Positions 32,221 through 44,630 of a stretch of DNA of 64,000 bases are shown here, piece after piece. Within the stretch, counting starts at the first letter, position 1; each line of letters starts with the position of its first letter. This DNA is from Nectonema munidae. Its lineage: Eukaryota > Nematomorpha > Nectonematoida > Nectonematidae. A program made the translations under genes and the position numbers. The DNA lies in contig JAUIRK010000931.1 of the NCBI GenBank assembly GCA_030549495.1, positions 186,001-250,000 on the forward strand, given 5' to 3'. The notes beneath the pieces were generated by a model. It was not told where the DNA came from and ran no database searches. It was given only the letters and a program-made list of their open reading frames with translations.

Positions 32221-33360
32221 GTCTAAAATGTTTGAAAGAAAATTTGCTACAAACCTTAAATTTATATGAACTAACTATTCAATTCGCTAAGTGATAGGGC
32301 ATAATTACATAATAATGAAATAGTTTGTGCAAAATAAACTCTACAAAATATTTACTGTACTGAAATGAACTCTAACTTGAGGCAAATTCAACATTTTCCA
32401 TTATGGACAATATCACAAGACACACTTTTGTAAATAAAATTACAATCAATAAGTTTTAATAATAAAAAATTTGAAAAAAATTCTAAAAACATTACCAATT
32501 ATTCAAAGCAATCTTGATATAAAAAAAAACCAAAACATTGAATAAATAGAATAATATTGCTTTCCAAACTATTGTATAAAGTTTCAGATAATTCTGAGAC
32601 AAAAATATTTTAAGTGTAAATGTTTAGTGTTCTGACACTCAAGAATATTCAGGGAACCTATATATGGAGTATCAAATTGATTCCAGTTAAAATTGAGAAA
32701 TTTCAAAAAAGTTTCATGAGTTTTAGAATTAAAATTTCTGAACTTTGTTTTGGAAATCAATGCTTTAGGGAAGTTTAGGAATTAATTTAGAACTTTAATG
32801 CAATCAAAAATGGGACTCTTGGATATTCACAAACAAATTGAGAATCTTATATTCATAAGGCCTCAAAACTCTGAGGAAACTTTCCAGGCAGCATAGAAAA
32901 CTTTCCTATAAAATTCAAAAAAAAACTTCGGAACTTCGTTAAAAAATTAGTGGAAAATTGAATTTTTTTTATCGGTATTTGGGCGTTTTGATTTTGGTTT
33001 CAGGCGTTTTGACCCAACACCTTTCTCAGAACATCGATGTAAATACACGGATCCAGATATATCCTTTTTGTTCGTGTAAGGAATCTTCCTTATTCTAATT
33101 CTTTTAGTGCTGCATTTTTCCATTTTTCCCATTTTTCTTTTTAAAATTTCAATGCTGGAGTAAAAAGAAATAAAGGTGGAAAGCGTTTCCTCTATGCTTT
33201 TTTGTCGATCCAATGCCGAAAAATCCTTCTTTTGGTATGCGCCGTTTCCAAAAATTTCTGAGCTTAAGGGTACCTGAGATTTTTTTTAGATACGTACAAC
33301 ACAAACCTCGTTTTCGTATAAAAGAAGCTATAATTGATGTTAACCCATTTTGGGTTATTG
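32221..33360. other. No gene recognised
   Basis: An 88-codon minus-strand frame (33213-32947) is rich in Lys and Arg (KKD, KRIRIRK) but matches nothing I know, and it has no neighbours that would support it. The remainder is AT-rich noise. Confidence 0.35.
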
Positions 33361-33364
33361 TTCC

Positions 33365-33695
33365 ATTAGGTGCTTCTCAAACGGTGTGCCGCGGCCCACT
33401 ATTGCGCCCTTGAAGATAGCCAGGTGTGTCATGAAAAGTAGCCATGTGAACCCTAAGATTCCATCTATATCAGCGATTCTTAATAAGGGGTGCACGCACC
33501 CCCAAGCGGTGCGAGACAACATAAAAGGGGTACTAGAAACGACCAAATAATGGACAACATATGTAGTATGTACTCTTATATTTTTTATTTTAAAATTTTA
33601 TGACCGATTTTTCGATATCAATCGCAATGGTGCGCCCTAAAGTTTTAGTATTTCATAGGTGTTCCCCAGGGTAAAAAAGTTTGAGAAGCACTGCT
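33365..33695. repeat. hAT-type MITE pile (CAGTGCTTCTCAAAC family)
   Basis: The right edge GTTTGAGAAGCACTG (33681-33695) is the complement of CAGTGCTTCTCAAAC. A left edge GGTGCTTCTCAAACGG lies at about 33369 and a second, CAGCGATTCTTAATAAGGGG, at 33471, so two related copies appear to overlap or be nested. GC content is higher than the surroundings. No duplication of flanking 8-mers could be confirmed. Confidence 0.5.
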
Positions 33696-33841
33696 GTAGA
33701 GGAACAAAGATGAACTTTAATTTCCAATGGAATTCAACAGCGATTAGTCAAAATCCTTGCGCGAACTAATTTGAGTTAATATGAATTCCTATTTTCATTC
33801 AATCTGCATACAAATATGACCAGCTTTCGCGGATTACAAAT

Positions 33842-34018
33842 ATGCAAGTGAAATATAAAGATTTATCTGCGCTTAAGAAATTTTTAGGCCTTGCTTCCCA
33901 AGCTGTTATAAAAGGCCACACAAATCGGATCCCCGATGAAATCCGCAATCACTGGCGTGTGCAAGGGGATGATTCTCTATTGTATTTTGTGCTTATGAAT
34001 ATCTTAAGTTTCCTGTAG
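33842..34018 (+). CDS. Short open frame of unknown function (58 codons)
   Basis: From ATG at 33842 the frame encodes MQVKYKDLSALKKFLGLASQ, then AVIKGHTNRIPDEIRNHWRV and ends with SLLYFVLMNILSFL. Codon choice and amino-acid variety (including Trp, His, Gly) are unlike the random AT-rich frames around it, and the frame is open upstream to about 33795. A polypyrimidine/AG at 33808-33830 could be a splice acceptor, so this might be an exon or a transposon piece. I do not recognise the family. Confidence 0.3.
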   Translation: MQVKYKDLSALKKFLGLASQAVIKGHTNRIPDEIRNHWRVQGDDSLLYFVLMNILSFL

Positions 34019-34944
34019 TTTTGAGTGAACTTTTATTATCTGATCTAAAATCCGGGAGGTATTCATCTACCATAAGGCGTATTGCTTTGTTAAATTGCTT
34101 AAGTACTTTGTAAATATTGTGTATGATATTTTGTTTTTTAAATAATAATTAAAAGGTAAAGGTTTTATTCATTTTTTTATTCGCAAAAGACTAAGCAGTA
34201 TATATTTTAGTTTCTTTAAACATGGATTATATGCTATAAAGTTGTTTTCACTAAATTTAACCTATCTTCCTAACCGTTTGCGAAATTTATGCCGTCATCC
34301 ACATTTTATAGCATGTGTTAATAACAACGTCATTTCCATAACTCAACGCAGAAAGCATTGATTTAGCCATTTTTCGAAAGCTATCGGAAATTTCGGCACA
34401 CAGATTTAAATGCAATTAAGATTTGTATCAACATTTGTCCTTGTTTGATTAAAATGCCTCATCCTTTAAAAAATTTAGAGATAAATTCTGCTTTTAGTAT
34501 TTTTTTCTTTTTAGCTGGGCTAGGCCCACTGTTAACGTTAAAGAAGCTCTGTATTTCCATAATATATATTTTCAGTATTTTTGTAAGTAAATGTTTTTTA
34601 CTAATAATAATTAGTATCATTTATTAAAGTTTTACCTTGTGCCCAGAGCGTAAAAGAAAGAATAAAATTTGATTTATTCTAGATTTATAACCTTTGAGGT
34701 AAGTATGCCGTGAATTTATGATCATAACTGTACTTTGAAATAATGCAATGTTTAGTAAACTTTTAATTATTTTTATCGAATAAATTCCTCTTTTCCCCAG
34801 CATTACATATTTTCCTACTTTGTCATTTACCTTTGAAATTGTTGAATTTGAGGAGTAGGAGCCATGCATTTTGCAAAGACAGTGTGGCGTGGTCGAATTC
34901 GTAGATTTTGAAGGTAAAGGAGACGGATTCAGTATCTAATAAAT
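34019..34944. other. No gene recognised
   Basis: An 81-codon minus-strand frame (34869-34624) has mixed composition without known motifs. Nothing else stands out. Confidence 0.35.
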
Positions 34945-35108
34945 TCCGTTAACAACCAGAATAATCAGACGATATCTAATGTAAAGCAGAAGATTTGTAT
35001 TAAAGAGTTTTGATAAACGCAGACGATTTTATTTTTGTAAAGTAAAATAATATAAAGTAAGGATTTTATTTTTATTTTCGACTATAGACGACATTGGGCG
35101 TTAACGGG
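34945..35108. repeat. piggyBac-type MITE, copy A (164 bp)
   Basis: The right end GCGTTAACGGG is followed by TTAA (35109-35112), and its complement CCCGTTAACGC matches the left end CCGTTAACAACCAG. The interior phrases CAGACGATATCTAATGTAAA and GCAGACGATTTTATTTTTGT are shared, in reverse orientation, with 39299-39424. TTAA target sites and CCC-starting ends mark the piggyBac superfamily. The left TTAA has decayed to AATT. Confidence 0.7.
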
Positions 35109-35112
35109 TTAA

Positions 35113-37641
35113 TACCAATACCTATACTAAGAAAATATTTTAGGTATATAAAATTTTAAATTATTTTTGTAGCGCGTCCTAAAACCGTGCAAAGCATTTT
35201 TGTATTTCTTTAAAAGTGAAATGTTTTAATTAGTATTCTTCTGCGTTTTTTCGCAGCTCCACTATATCTGCAGAATTGATAATTAGCATATTTCTCGATT
35301 GAAATGGTATTACCATTTCTTAGTAAAGTGAATCGCATGATTTCACGGCTGCTTCATCACCCTTTCAACCAAATTTTATTTTTGTGACAAAACCTTACTC
35401 TGTATTTTGCTAAGGAAAACCTAATTGTTTTGAATGAAATCCACGCTTTTTACTATCTTGCTTCTTTTTAAAGTACGTAGATGTTGGCAAGTATGATGAA
35501 TTTACATCGCTTCACTCTTCCTTCTTTTAGTAAACTTATCGCTTCACTTAACATTTCATCATCATCAACGAGTTCTCTTTCGAATTTTATTTGTGTGATT
35601 ACATTCATTTACATCGAATATTTTCTTTACGTATAGCTATGGCACATAGACAACACAAATATAATACAAAATATGTGATAGCACGACTCCTCGCTCGAGA
35701 TATATGCAATTTTCAAGTTACAACGCTTTTTCTAAAATTTATTATTTACTTTAGGCAATGAAATATTAATCATCTTCCTCAGTAAAACATTCTTTCATCT
35801 CTTAAATATTCAGCAACAGCATCTTAATTCTCTTTTCGCATTGAAGTGTAAGGATTCCTCCAATATTTCACCAACAAATAATCGCTATTCTTTTCTTTAA
35901 ATTACAAAAAACTACTTCAACACGAATATCTCTATCCTTTCTCCTCTTTGACACCTTAATCTTTGGCGCTAATCTCCTATGCTGAGCTCTTTACTTCTAT
36001 TACGTCAGAGTAAATATTTCTTTTTAAATTTTCATATTGTTTACTTTGTTTATCTCAAGCAAAAGCTTAATTATCACCTTTTCTTTAGTCTGTGTCGACA
36101 TCAATGTAAGAATCTCATCTAACGAGAGTTTCCCCACGTCGTCATCAACAATAACAACAAGGGACAAGCACAGCATACGAATACTGCACTTAACTGTTTC
36201 GCTCTCTCTCTCTGCATTGTACATCGCTTTGTGAGTTTACCTTTTCTCACTAGCAAAAATGGCCATGAGCATTGGCATTGTAATTCTACATAAATTATCA
36301 CTTTCGGATAAATGAAATGCCTACCTCTTCACATCAGCATTACTGCTTCTGCTACAACAGACACTCACTCTCTCCTCTCATTCTCGTTTCTTTTCTGCCT
36401 CGCTCCTCACCACTCTCCCTCTGCTCCCAATTTTTCCTCTCCAGTGTTTCTCTGATGGGTTGGGATTTTTGCAGTTAGTTTTCAATCTAAATTTCATACT
36501 ATTGCACTGATCCCAGCCAATTAGAGTTTCGCACCCCTCCTCTCACTCTACCTTACCTTCTAAAGAGGTCTGGATATTTGTAATTAAGTTTTTTACTTTA
36601 ATTGCACTTGTCCCGGCCTCTTTTTTAAGGAAATGGCATCTCCCATCGCTCCGTAATTTTTCATTTTTGTTCATATTTTACACATTTTATTAAAATATAT
36701 TTTGCGCCAGTCTTTTACAACTTAAACCAAATTTGATTGCCAAGTATGAGCATGGTTTTTCATTATCTTGTGCTTTACAGTATGCCAATGCTATATTTTC
36801 AATGTCTTCACATTCTTTCGTCAACAACTTCCAATCTTTATTTAAAAACGCTTGGCCACATAGAGGCTTTGGCTTTGTAAACATTAATATGAAAGCTATT
36901 GTCTAAATAAATTATTCATCTATTAAATATTGAATAAATTATAATTTTAGAATATGACAAAAGTTTATAGAAAATGAATATTTAAATATATATATTTGTG
37001 AATTAATTTATTCGTTCGTCAAGTAAAATCGAGTTTATAAGTACAGAATTCCTATCAAGTTGGAAACTGCTTAATTGTAATATATCAATATCTTTCTATC
37101 AATAAGAATTCCACATTTACTTAAAGTGAAAAGATACAATTGAAACTGATCTCGGTTTCATCAAAGTTCACTCTAAACTCACAAGGGTGTAAGTTCATGA
37201 GGACAATTCTCGGACGCGCTTTCTTCATATACGCCTAAGGTTAATTTTCTTTATTATATCTTTTTTTATATTCCATGTATTTTGACTTAATAAATTTACT
37301 ATCTTGATATTATACTTTCATGTTTCAATAATTAAATTTATTTTAAAGCTTTTTAAATCTAAAGTTTAGAAAGAAAATAGATAAATTTTAATTGAATTTT
37401 CATTTGTTTTATTCTTTAAAAATTTAATTTTTGAATAAATTGTAATTAAAATGAGCTTAAAAATTGTAAAAAATATTTAGAAAATTTGAATGAAGTTACA
37501 TTTCTCAGTAGGAAAAGAGATCGAATAGAGAAAATTTACTATAAATCATAAGGGTAGAATTTCTTTGAAAATAATTCTTGTGATAATTTATACATATGGT
37601 CTAGCGTAAATCTTATTCATGGGAGGTAATTATCTTTAGAT
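35113..37641. other. Unrecognised stretch with pyrimidine-rich patches
   Basis: No known family on either strand. A 64-codon minus-strand frame (36884-36690) has coding-like composition (ENIALAYCKAQDNEKPC) and may be an exon or relic of something I cannot identify. 36340-36440 is rich in CTCTC/TCTCC runs. The rest is plain AT-rich DNA. Confidence 0.35.
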
Positions 37642-39087
37642 CAGGGGCGCACATCCTCAAAATTATTGGGGGGGGGGCGAAATTTTTTTGTTGCAATTTT
37701 CAAAATTAATGGTCTAAAAATACCACGGGAGACCAAATATTCAAGCAATCCTTTAAAATAGAGTGTATTCAGCGCATACATAAAGTCCTAAATTTATAAG
37801 ACTACTTTATATTTTTTTTTTACAAATTTGGTGAATTTAAATACTATACTTCCAGCGAAAATATTTTAATTAAATTTGCATATCGAATATACACTAGTTT
37901 AAAAAAATCTAAAAAAATAGGCTTTTCATTTGAAAAATAAAGTAGTCTACCAGGCACATTACAGGAATTGAGGAAAGGATATTTGATTCATATAGTTTTA
38001 TGACTGAATGAAGTCTGAAGGCAAAGAGTCTACTAGACACCCTGCGATGTTTATATGAAAAAATGTGATTGATTCAGGGGCAAGAGTATAAAATGAATTT
38101 ATAATTGTGCAAACAAAAAATTTAGGTTGCATTATTTCATTTTACTCAGCATCATTCAAAAATAGTTTAAAAGCTAAATTGATACAAGCTACAAAAAGTA
38201 AAATAACTTAACATTTTGCAATGATTTGCCTTTTATAATAACTTTTAAGGAAAAAAAGTCTATCAGAAAAAGTTTAGAGCTTCAACAAAAACTAAAAAAA
38301 TTTAGAGCATAATATAAGTTTTTTGAAAACTAATTTGACGTATCCCCTCAGCATACTCTATGGGTGGCATGGCAGGTTGGTTGAAAAAAAAAGCCTCTGG
38401 ATTTTATTCCTCATCGATATGAATTTGTTCATAGTTTGACATAAGCGGTAGATCAGTGCCTTGTCAATGAAAATACACCCGCTGCACCTTACCTTTTACT
38501 CAAAATTGAAAAATTTGCTACATAATTAACATAAGAGAGAAAGGAAACAAAATAAACTAATAAAGTAATTTTCACTAACCGTCTGTTCTCAGAATAATTT
38601 CAAAATAATAGGAGGCATAAAGAATTAGAGTTTATTTGATATTTTCAAGTTTTTTTGAATATTTTATTATAATAATCGAATATTATAAAAAATATCTCTG
38701 CTCAAATAGTAAATAGTGTATTCTTGCTTTTTAGGAAAGCGGAAGAGAAAAACAGAGGAAACAGAAAGAGAAATAGAATCACTGTGACAAAAGATGAGAA
38801 AATCTAGTGGATCATCAACATGTGTTTGCTCTGTGACCTGTGTGCAATGTACATATTGAAACAATGGATTATTATTATATAGCTCTCACGCATCGTCTGT
38901 AAAATATGTTCGATAGGAATTTCAGAGCAGCTAGCTTGGCATGATGTTTGATTGATTCGAAAATCTGCATTCATTCTATGCGATCATCATACATGTTTTA
39001 TAAAAAAGCAGCAACTCTTACTTATAGAAAATTATGGGGGGGGGGGGGGCTGAAAACAGATTTTCGCCCTCCGGATGTGCGCCCCTG
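37642..39087. mobile_element. Non-autonomous hAT, copy 2 of the 29.0-31.3 kb family, inverted
   Basis: Ends CAGGGGCGCACATCC (37642) and GGATGTGCGCCCCTG (39087) are perfect inverted repeats, and CTTTAGAT flanks both sides (37634-37641 and 39088-39095), an exact 8-bp duplication. Its sequence is the reverse complement of copy 1 over most of its length (for example CCACGGGAGACCAAATATTC here and GGTCTCCCGTGG near 31244). It is shorter (1446 bp): it lacks the MITE and about 650 bp of interior. G tracts lie inside both ends. No transposase. Confidence 0.9.
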
Positions 39088-39298
39088 CTTTAGATGTAAC
39101 TATTCAGTTAAAAGTTCATATCAATTCATCTTTGAACTTAACTTTCATATATGCTAGAACTCTAATTTTGTTATATATCATAAGAATAGTCATACCTTGT
39201 AAAAAATTTCTATCAATGGTAAGATGTTTAGTTCTAAAAACAGAATTATCTTTAAATATTATAACAAAAGCATACTTATATTTTTTAATTAACATTAA

Positions 39299-39424
39299 CC
39301 AGTTATCCACTACAGTCAACATATGTTGACTTTACAAAAATAAAATCGTCTGCTTTTATAAATGCTTTTTAATACAAATCTGCTTTACATTAGATATCGT
39401 CTGCTTATTCTGGCCAATAACGGG
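39299..39424. repeat. piggyBac-type MITE, copy B (126 bp) with TTAA on both sides
   Basis: TTAA at 39295-39298 and 39425-39428 bracket the element exactly. The ends are CCAGTTATCCACTACAG and, in complement, CCCGTTATTGGCCAG. The interior is the reverse complement of copy A (34945-35108), including the GCAGACGATATCTAATGTAA phrase. Too short to code. Confidence 0.75.
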
Positions 39425-39428
39425 TTAA

Positions 39429-39640
39429 GCCAGTTAAAAAAATAAATTCACATCATTTTTAAACTTTCTTAATTTCAATCAGTCGTTTGGACTAATGAAA
39501 GCTAAAGATAAAGTAATATAATTTTTCCTACTGAGTAAATCTAATAATTATAGCTGAATGCTTTTGTCTTGATTTTTCATAAATTTTTTTATTTCAAAAC
39601 GCGTGTAAATTTCTGATCATTTTTAAATTTTTTCAATTTC
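39429..39640. other. No feature
   Basis: AT-rich spacer between MITE B and the SINE-like segment; nothing recognised. Confidence 0.4.
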
Positions 39641-39644
39641 GGAA

Positions 39645-39755
39645 GATGGTGGGAGCGTATGGTCTGGGTTCGAATCCCGATCGTATCTATCCCTACCATC
39701 TGTCCAGTTATGGAAGATGGTTCTTCAATGCAATACGACAAATAAAAAAGAGTGA
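39645..39755 (+). repeat. SINE-like fragment with a pol III B box
   Basis: GGTTCGAATCCCGATCG (39668-39684) is a good tRNA-type B box, preceded by GGTGGGAGCGTATGGTCTG. The downstream part has CTACCATCTGTCCAG and ends in an A-rich AAATAAAAAAGAG. There is no recognisable acceptor stem or D arm at the left, so the 5' end is lost. It differs in sequence from the SINE at 26203. Confidence 0.45.
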
Positions 39756-39781
39756 TATTCTGATTTCCTCAATAAAATTAA

Positions 39782-41456
39782 CCCATTAAGTCCTAATGTT
39801 GCCAAATGGAAACGTAAATTTTGAGATGCTATTAAAGTAAAAAATAAAGTTTACTATCAAAAATAGGCCAGATAATAACAATAGTATCATAAATTGTAAT
39901 ATTAACTAAAAAAATTAACAACATAGTGCTGAAAATATTTTTAAAGTTGACATATGAAAACAAATAATTCACACTTTTTTAACCATCTTATAATATTTTT
40001 AATAATTATGGTTATCTAATTTTTAATTATTAAGATTTTTTTGTTAAACATTTGATTTATTGTCAAAATAAAATTAATATATATTCACGTTTTTTTTAAT
40101 TTTTATATTCATTTGGATATAGATGTTTCCCATTGGGACAATCTATGCATAAAATCTTCATAAAAATTAATTTATATCAGTATTTTACATATAAATTTTA
40201 TATCAATAAAATTTTATATGATCTTTTAACGGAAAAAATTTTATTTTTAGATATTAGCAATTTTTTGATTTTGTAATATCAATATCTATCCATTTTTAAA
40301 TTTCTTTCCCCATTCTTATTATTATCTAGATGTGTATGAAAACAAAGATTTCAAAAACTTGAACTCATGCGATATATGAGATAGAAATCTTTCTAGCTAC
40401 TATGAGGCAAGTAAGCTTCTACTTCAAATCTCTCAACTTGATATTTTGACAGATGGAGAATGCGATGAACCAGACAATGGATACAGGATGAATAATCTCA
40501 TTGGTGAGATCGAGATATATTAAAAATTGAGCAACGATTTTCAAGACCAATCACTTAATAAGAATATGAAGTGAGTGTTGATAAACCTAAAACTTTTAAA
40601 TAGAAGAAAGGAGATTCAAAGAAAGCAAAATCATTCATTGAACCAAGATATCCTTATATATGGAATGTATTTATAAGCTTCCAACTTGTAAATAAAAATT
40701 CCCTGAAATGTTACAAAAGGTAACACTGCTTTACTTCTAAATGTTTTTTTCCGAATATTATCCTTGATACAAGAAGAAAGTAAGCGATATGCTCAACATT
40801 GGAGAAAGCAGAATATTTATTGAAATTTTCAGGTTACCATATGTTTCTGCCATTAAAGATTATTGCAGCCTGGATAAAGATATAAATTTAGAAAATATAC
40901 AAAAAGCAATCAATGGTAATAGATTAATAGTAATATTTCCGAAAATAAAAATAAACCCACAATCTTCAAACACTTCCCTTCCCGCCTAATTTTTTTTACC
41001 TGGGGTAAGCCTACTCAATGTCTGTTGTGTGATCTTGGATTCACTTGGTTTCTTATACAATCAATACCTCGGTTATCTTTAGATTCCATAAGAATTACAA
41101 CTATGCCTCATCAACCAAAACAAACAACACAGCGAAGATGCAAACTAAAAAAGCTGTCGTTTTCGTTGCGAAACATGTGATGTTAGGTTTTGATCAATTT
41201 TATCGTTAAATGTTTCTTGTTCATTTATTTTTTTAGTGCTCATTTCAAATACAAGTTTGAATTTTTTATTTTTAAATGATATAACAACCCCCGCTCTTCC
41301 TAATGTTTTCAAATAAGAACATATCATAAATAGTATAGTACAAATCATTTTTCCTTATTTAGACTTATATTTTGAACTTGTTATATCCAAAAAACCTGGA
41401 AAATATGTTTTATCAAATTAAAACATAATTTTTTATTAAACTTGAGATTTAATGGG
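39782..41456 (+). mobile_element. piggyBac element remnant (PGBD3-like), 1.7 kb
   Basis: TTAA flanks both sides (39778-39781 and 41457-41460) next to ends CCCATTAAGTC and, in complement, CCCATTAAATC. Plus-strand coding relics in order: DILTDGECDEPDNGYRMNN and LIGEIEIY (near 40440-40520), the acidic N-terminal motif of PGBD3-like proteins; IFRLPYVSAIKDYCSLDKDI with AINGNRLIVIF (near 40820-40940), matching the ..PSIKDYWS.D.D.....V..AMSRNRF block; and SCRFRCETCDV (near 41150-41190), a piece of the C-terminal Cys-rich finger. The DDD catalytic region is deleted and frames shift repeatedly, so it is dead. Confidence 0.75.
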
Positions 41457-41460
41457 TTAA

Positions 41461-44239
41461 CCCATTAAAATTAAAAAGGGGTTCAATGACGAACACTAAA
41501 AATAGAAAGTAATTCATAAACCGATATTGAAGAAATTTTAAAGAAGTTTTGAAAAATCAAGATTATTATTATGATGAAAATCGTGTTTTTTCAAATTCTA
41601 TCTCCCCCTAAAAATATTAAGCATGCCTGTGCATCGCCATTAAAATCTCTGCTTTTTCCTCTTCAAAAACGAAAAAGTGAATCACAAATAATATTAAAAC
41701 AACATTCTACTCTTAATATATTAAATGTTGATTGATTTGCTCTATTTTTGCTTTCTATTAATTTGTAGTTGTGAATACTAATTAAAGTGCTCCTTCGCAT
41801 ATGCAAGTAAATTATTTAGATAAGACAAAATAATATGTAATAAAATTTCTGAGAAACTTGGATTTAAATATGTAAATTGATAAATTTGTTTTAAGTTATC
41901 TACTAATTAAAAGTGCTATACGGTTAAGTAAAATTTTGTTGAGTTAGGCGATGTCTTGAAGTTAGCGCTTATAAACGTTTATCCATAATTTTTTCTTTCG
42001 TGTGTATTTTCCATTTATAAAATGGGATCAAATTCTTAACATTAAAATATAATTAGGTATAATTATTTTAAGTATTATTAATCTTTACATAGACACTCTC
42101 TTTAGTGCCCAACTTTGCCAAAGCGCAACATAAAAAATCATTTTGGTCTAGCGTTGTATTTTTGCAAATCATAGAAAAAGGATGAAGAATGAACTTTTTT
42201 TATTACACAAATATCTTCTAAGGGAACGAAGTGAGTAGAAAGTGTTTGGATAAAAATTTTAAACCATTTGAAAATATAATTTAGGATAAATTTAGTTTTG
42301 GAATTCAATTGTTTTGGCATGGATAAAAAGGTTATAGACAATGAATTGAAAATCTTTTTTTAAGACAACGTAAGAAAGACACTAAACTACAGATGCCAAG
42401 CAAAATAGTAAATTATGTTGAAAAAAATAGATCAAACATTTTGTTTGCAACACAAAGTAGAAATCTCTAAAATTCAGGTCATCTTTCAATGACTATCTAA
42501 AATCGACATTCACAAGTGCCCTTGAAATATGGTAGTTATCACATTTTTAACATTAGTGATAGATTGTAAACTAACGTGTTACTAAGTGCTACTATAGTGA
42601 GTCGGTAATTTATATATGATGTTTCTAAAGCAATTTTACATCATTTGAATTTGCAGACATATTATTTGAAATAGAAAAGCTGATTTTGCATAATTACACT
42701 TTTTTAATGTCAAAGTCGCATAATTATAAATATGTCGAGTCATAATAAGTGTTATAAAAATGTAGTTGATTTGAAAGAGGTGGGGTTGGAGTCAAAAATA
42801 ATAAACAAGTGGAGCCGGAGTTAGTGTCGAAAAATTATAAATGAATGGGTCAAATCGTAGAATATTTTTTCGACTTTGCTATCATAGTCGCTTTTAACGA
42901 ATTTTGAGTAGCGAAGATGGAATGCTGGAATTTAAATCCGAGACCATTGATGATTATTATCAAAACCAGATTAGATACACTCTTTAATTCTCAATGTTAC
43001 ATAAATCCCCAATCGGGCAAAAGAGATGTTGTTCGCGAAAAGTTATAATTGTAAGACCTTTGCTAAACATTTTTACTCCTCGCTTGTTGCTTTTCACTTC
43101 TATTTTAGAATGTAATAAAAGTACCTAAAAGAATTTTCATTTATATAAATATTTTTGTACTCTTTACTCGCCTAAATCCTGAAATTAGTTAGTTTGTTAT
43201 TTATTTTATTTTTAACCATTCCGTTAGTTATTTAGATATTTATTTTTGTTTTTTGGAATAAAAGTGGACTTTTTCTGGAAAAATACGAACTCTCTTCGTT
43301 TGAAATAATCTATTTTTCCTTACATGAAAATAGCAACGCCCACTATTGAACGCGATAAATTTATTTCGAAAAACACCGCTTTTCAAACATTACAAAATAC
43401 GTAACAAATTTTACAAGCCTCTTTGAAATAAGGGGAACTGTTGGATGAAGTGAAAAGTGTGCTGAATCCAAATTGACCCAATTAACCATCGCTTGAAAGA
43501 TCAGTACAAAACAAGGTCAAATCTGCAGAAAAATCTGTGCGCACAATGCGCCATGTTTCTTTGCTTTGATTGTTATGACTAGATTATGATTTCAAAATTT
43601 TGAAATGTGTTCTTTATTTTTTCATTTTTTTTTTGAAACTTTATACAATCGTAGGTTAATTATGTTGAACCGCATGATTATGTGAATTTGTTCTGTTTTT
43701 TGAATATCTTCTTAAATATATATTCCTTCATGTAGTAGACCACGTATACACATCTTTGAAAATATGTATAATTTCACTTTCAATATATATACATTTGTAA
43801 TTACTTTATATTTATCACTCCATTCCGTTTTACATTCGACAAGAAAGCTTCTGTTTTCGATACGTTCACTTTTTACCCTTAACATTATGTCAATTTATTT
43901 GATTTCAATGATAGAAATATCAGAGCGTATTTACATTTTGAAATAGTAAATATTGAAATTTTTACAGTACACTAAATATTTTGAAGCATATTTGTTCAGA
44001 AGGGAAGACTTTTTCATAAATCTATAAAGTACTGGATTTGCATTTGTGGCAAGATTTTCAATATTGATAATTATAAATCTTTAAGTACACTAAAGAGTTT
44101 TGTGAATAAATTAAACACCATGAAATTTCATGACAACATATGTAAATAAAATTTAAATATAAAATTACTTTCACTATATGTTCCATAGCTATACGTAATT
44201 TAACATCATGAAGTTCAAACATACGAAAATAAATTTTGA
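41461..44239. other. Largely unrecognised AT-rich stretch
   Basis: At 42770-42830 the words GGGTTGGAGTC and GTGGAGCCGGAG resemble the terminal motifs of the hAT fragment at 6880-6945, so a decayed hAT end is likely there. A plus-strand patch at 43320-43560 has coding-like composition with several stops; no family could be named. Nothing else stands out. Confidence 0.35.
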
Positions 44240-44630
44240 TGTTTATTCTTATGTGTAGAATGATAGATTCATTTTCTTTCAATTTTAATGATCTTGACCG
44301 TTTATTAGATTTATCGGATGTGAAATTTTTTGTATCCGCGGATGCCGATATCATAGTTGCCATTCCAAGCAATCGCAAGTTTTATATTTCTTAAAAATCA
44401 GTGTATATGTGTTAAAGACGTACTTACCCAAAAAATTTTGGATAAAGTAAAAATTGAAAAATTTCGAGAAAAAAAATTTGTGGTATATAGAAAAAAAAAT
44501 TTTTACGCGGATGTTAAAACTTAAATATTTCGGAGATGAGAATGTTAAGATGATGTAAAAATTTTCTGGAAAATTCGCTGCAGATATCCAATGCATCCTA
44601 GTGTTTATATATCGGCAGTTTCTTGAAAAA
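44240..44630. repeat. Decayed hAT-like repeat with GCGGATG motifs
   Basis: ATCCGCGGATGCCGATATC (near 44334-44352) and ACGCGGATGTTAAAAC (near 44505) share the GCGGATG word and a run of similar flanking text (GGATAAA..GAAAAA..TTCGA) with 61048-61135, so the two loci belong to one repeat family. Ends and duplication are not resolved here. The overlapping minus-strand open frames (44378-44058 and 44692-44351) look like AT-rich noise. Confidence 0.4.

Noticed and set aside
32947-33213. Basic 88-codon minus-strand frame as a gene
   Set aside because: Lys/Arg-rich without domain structure, no supporting context; left as unassigned.
33343-35112. A 1.8-kb piggyBac bounded by TTAACCCATTTTGGG and the right end of MITE A
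   Set aside because: The left word does not match the right terminal repeat, and no transposase motif lies between; the 164-bp MITE alone explains the right end.
43190-43560. Possible start of an LTR element or gag gene
   Set aside because: A few coding-like words are present, but there are several stops, no paired terminal repeat and no polymerase motif nearby.
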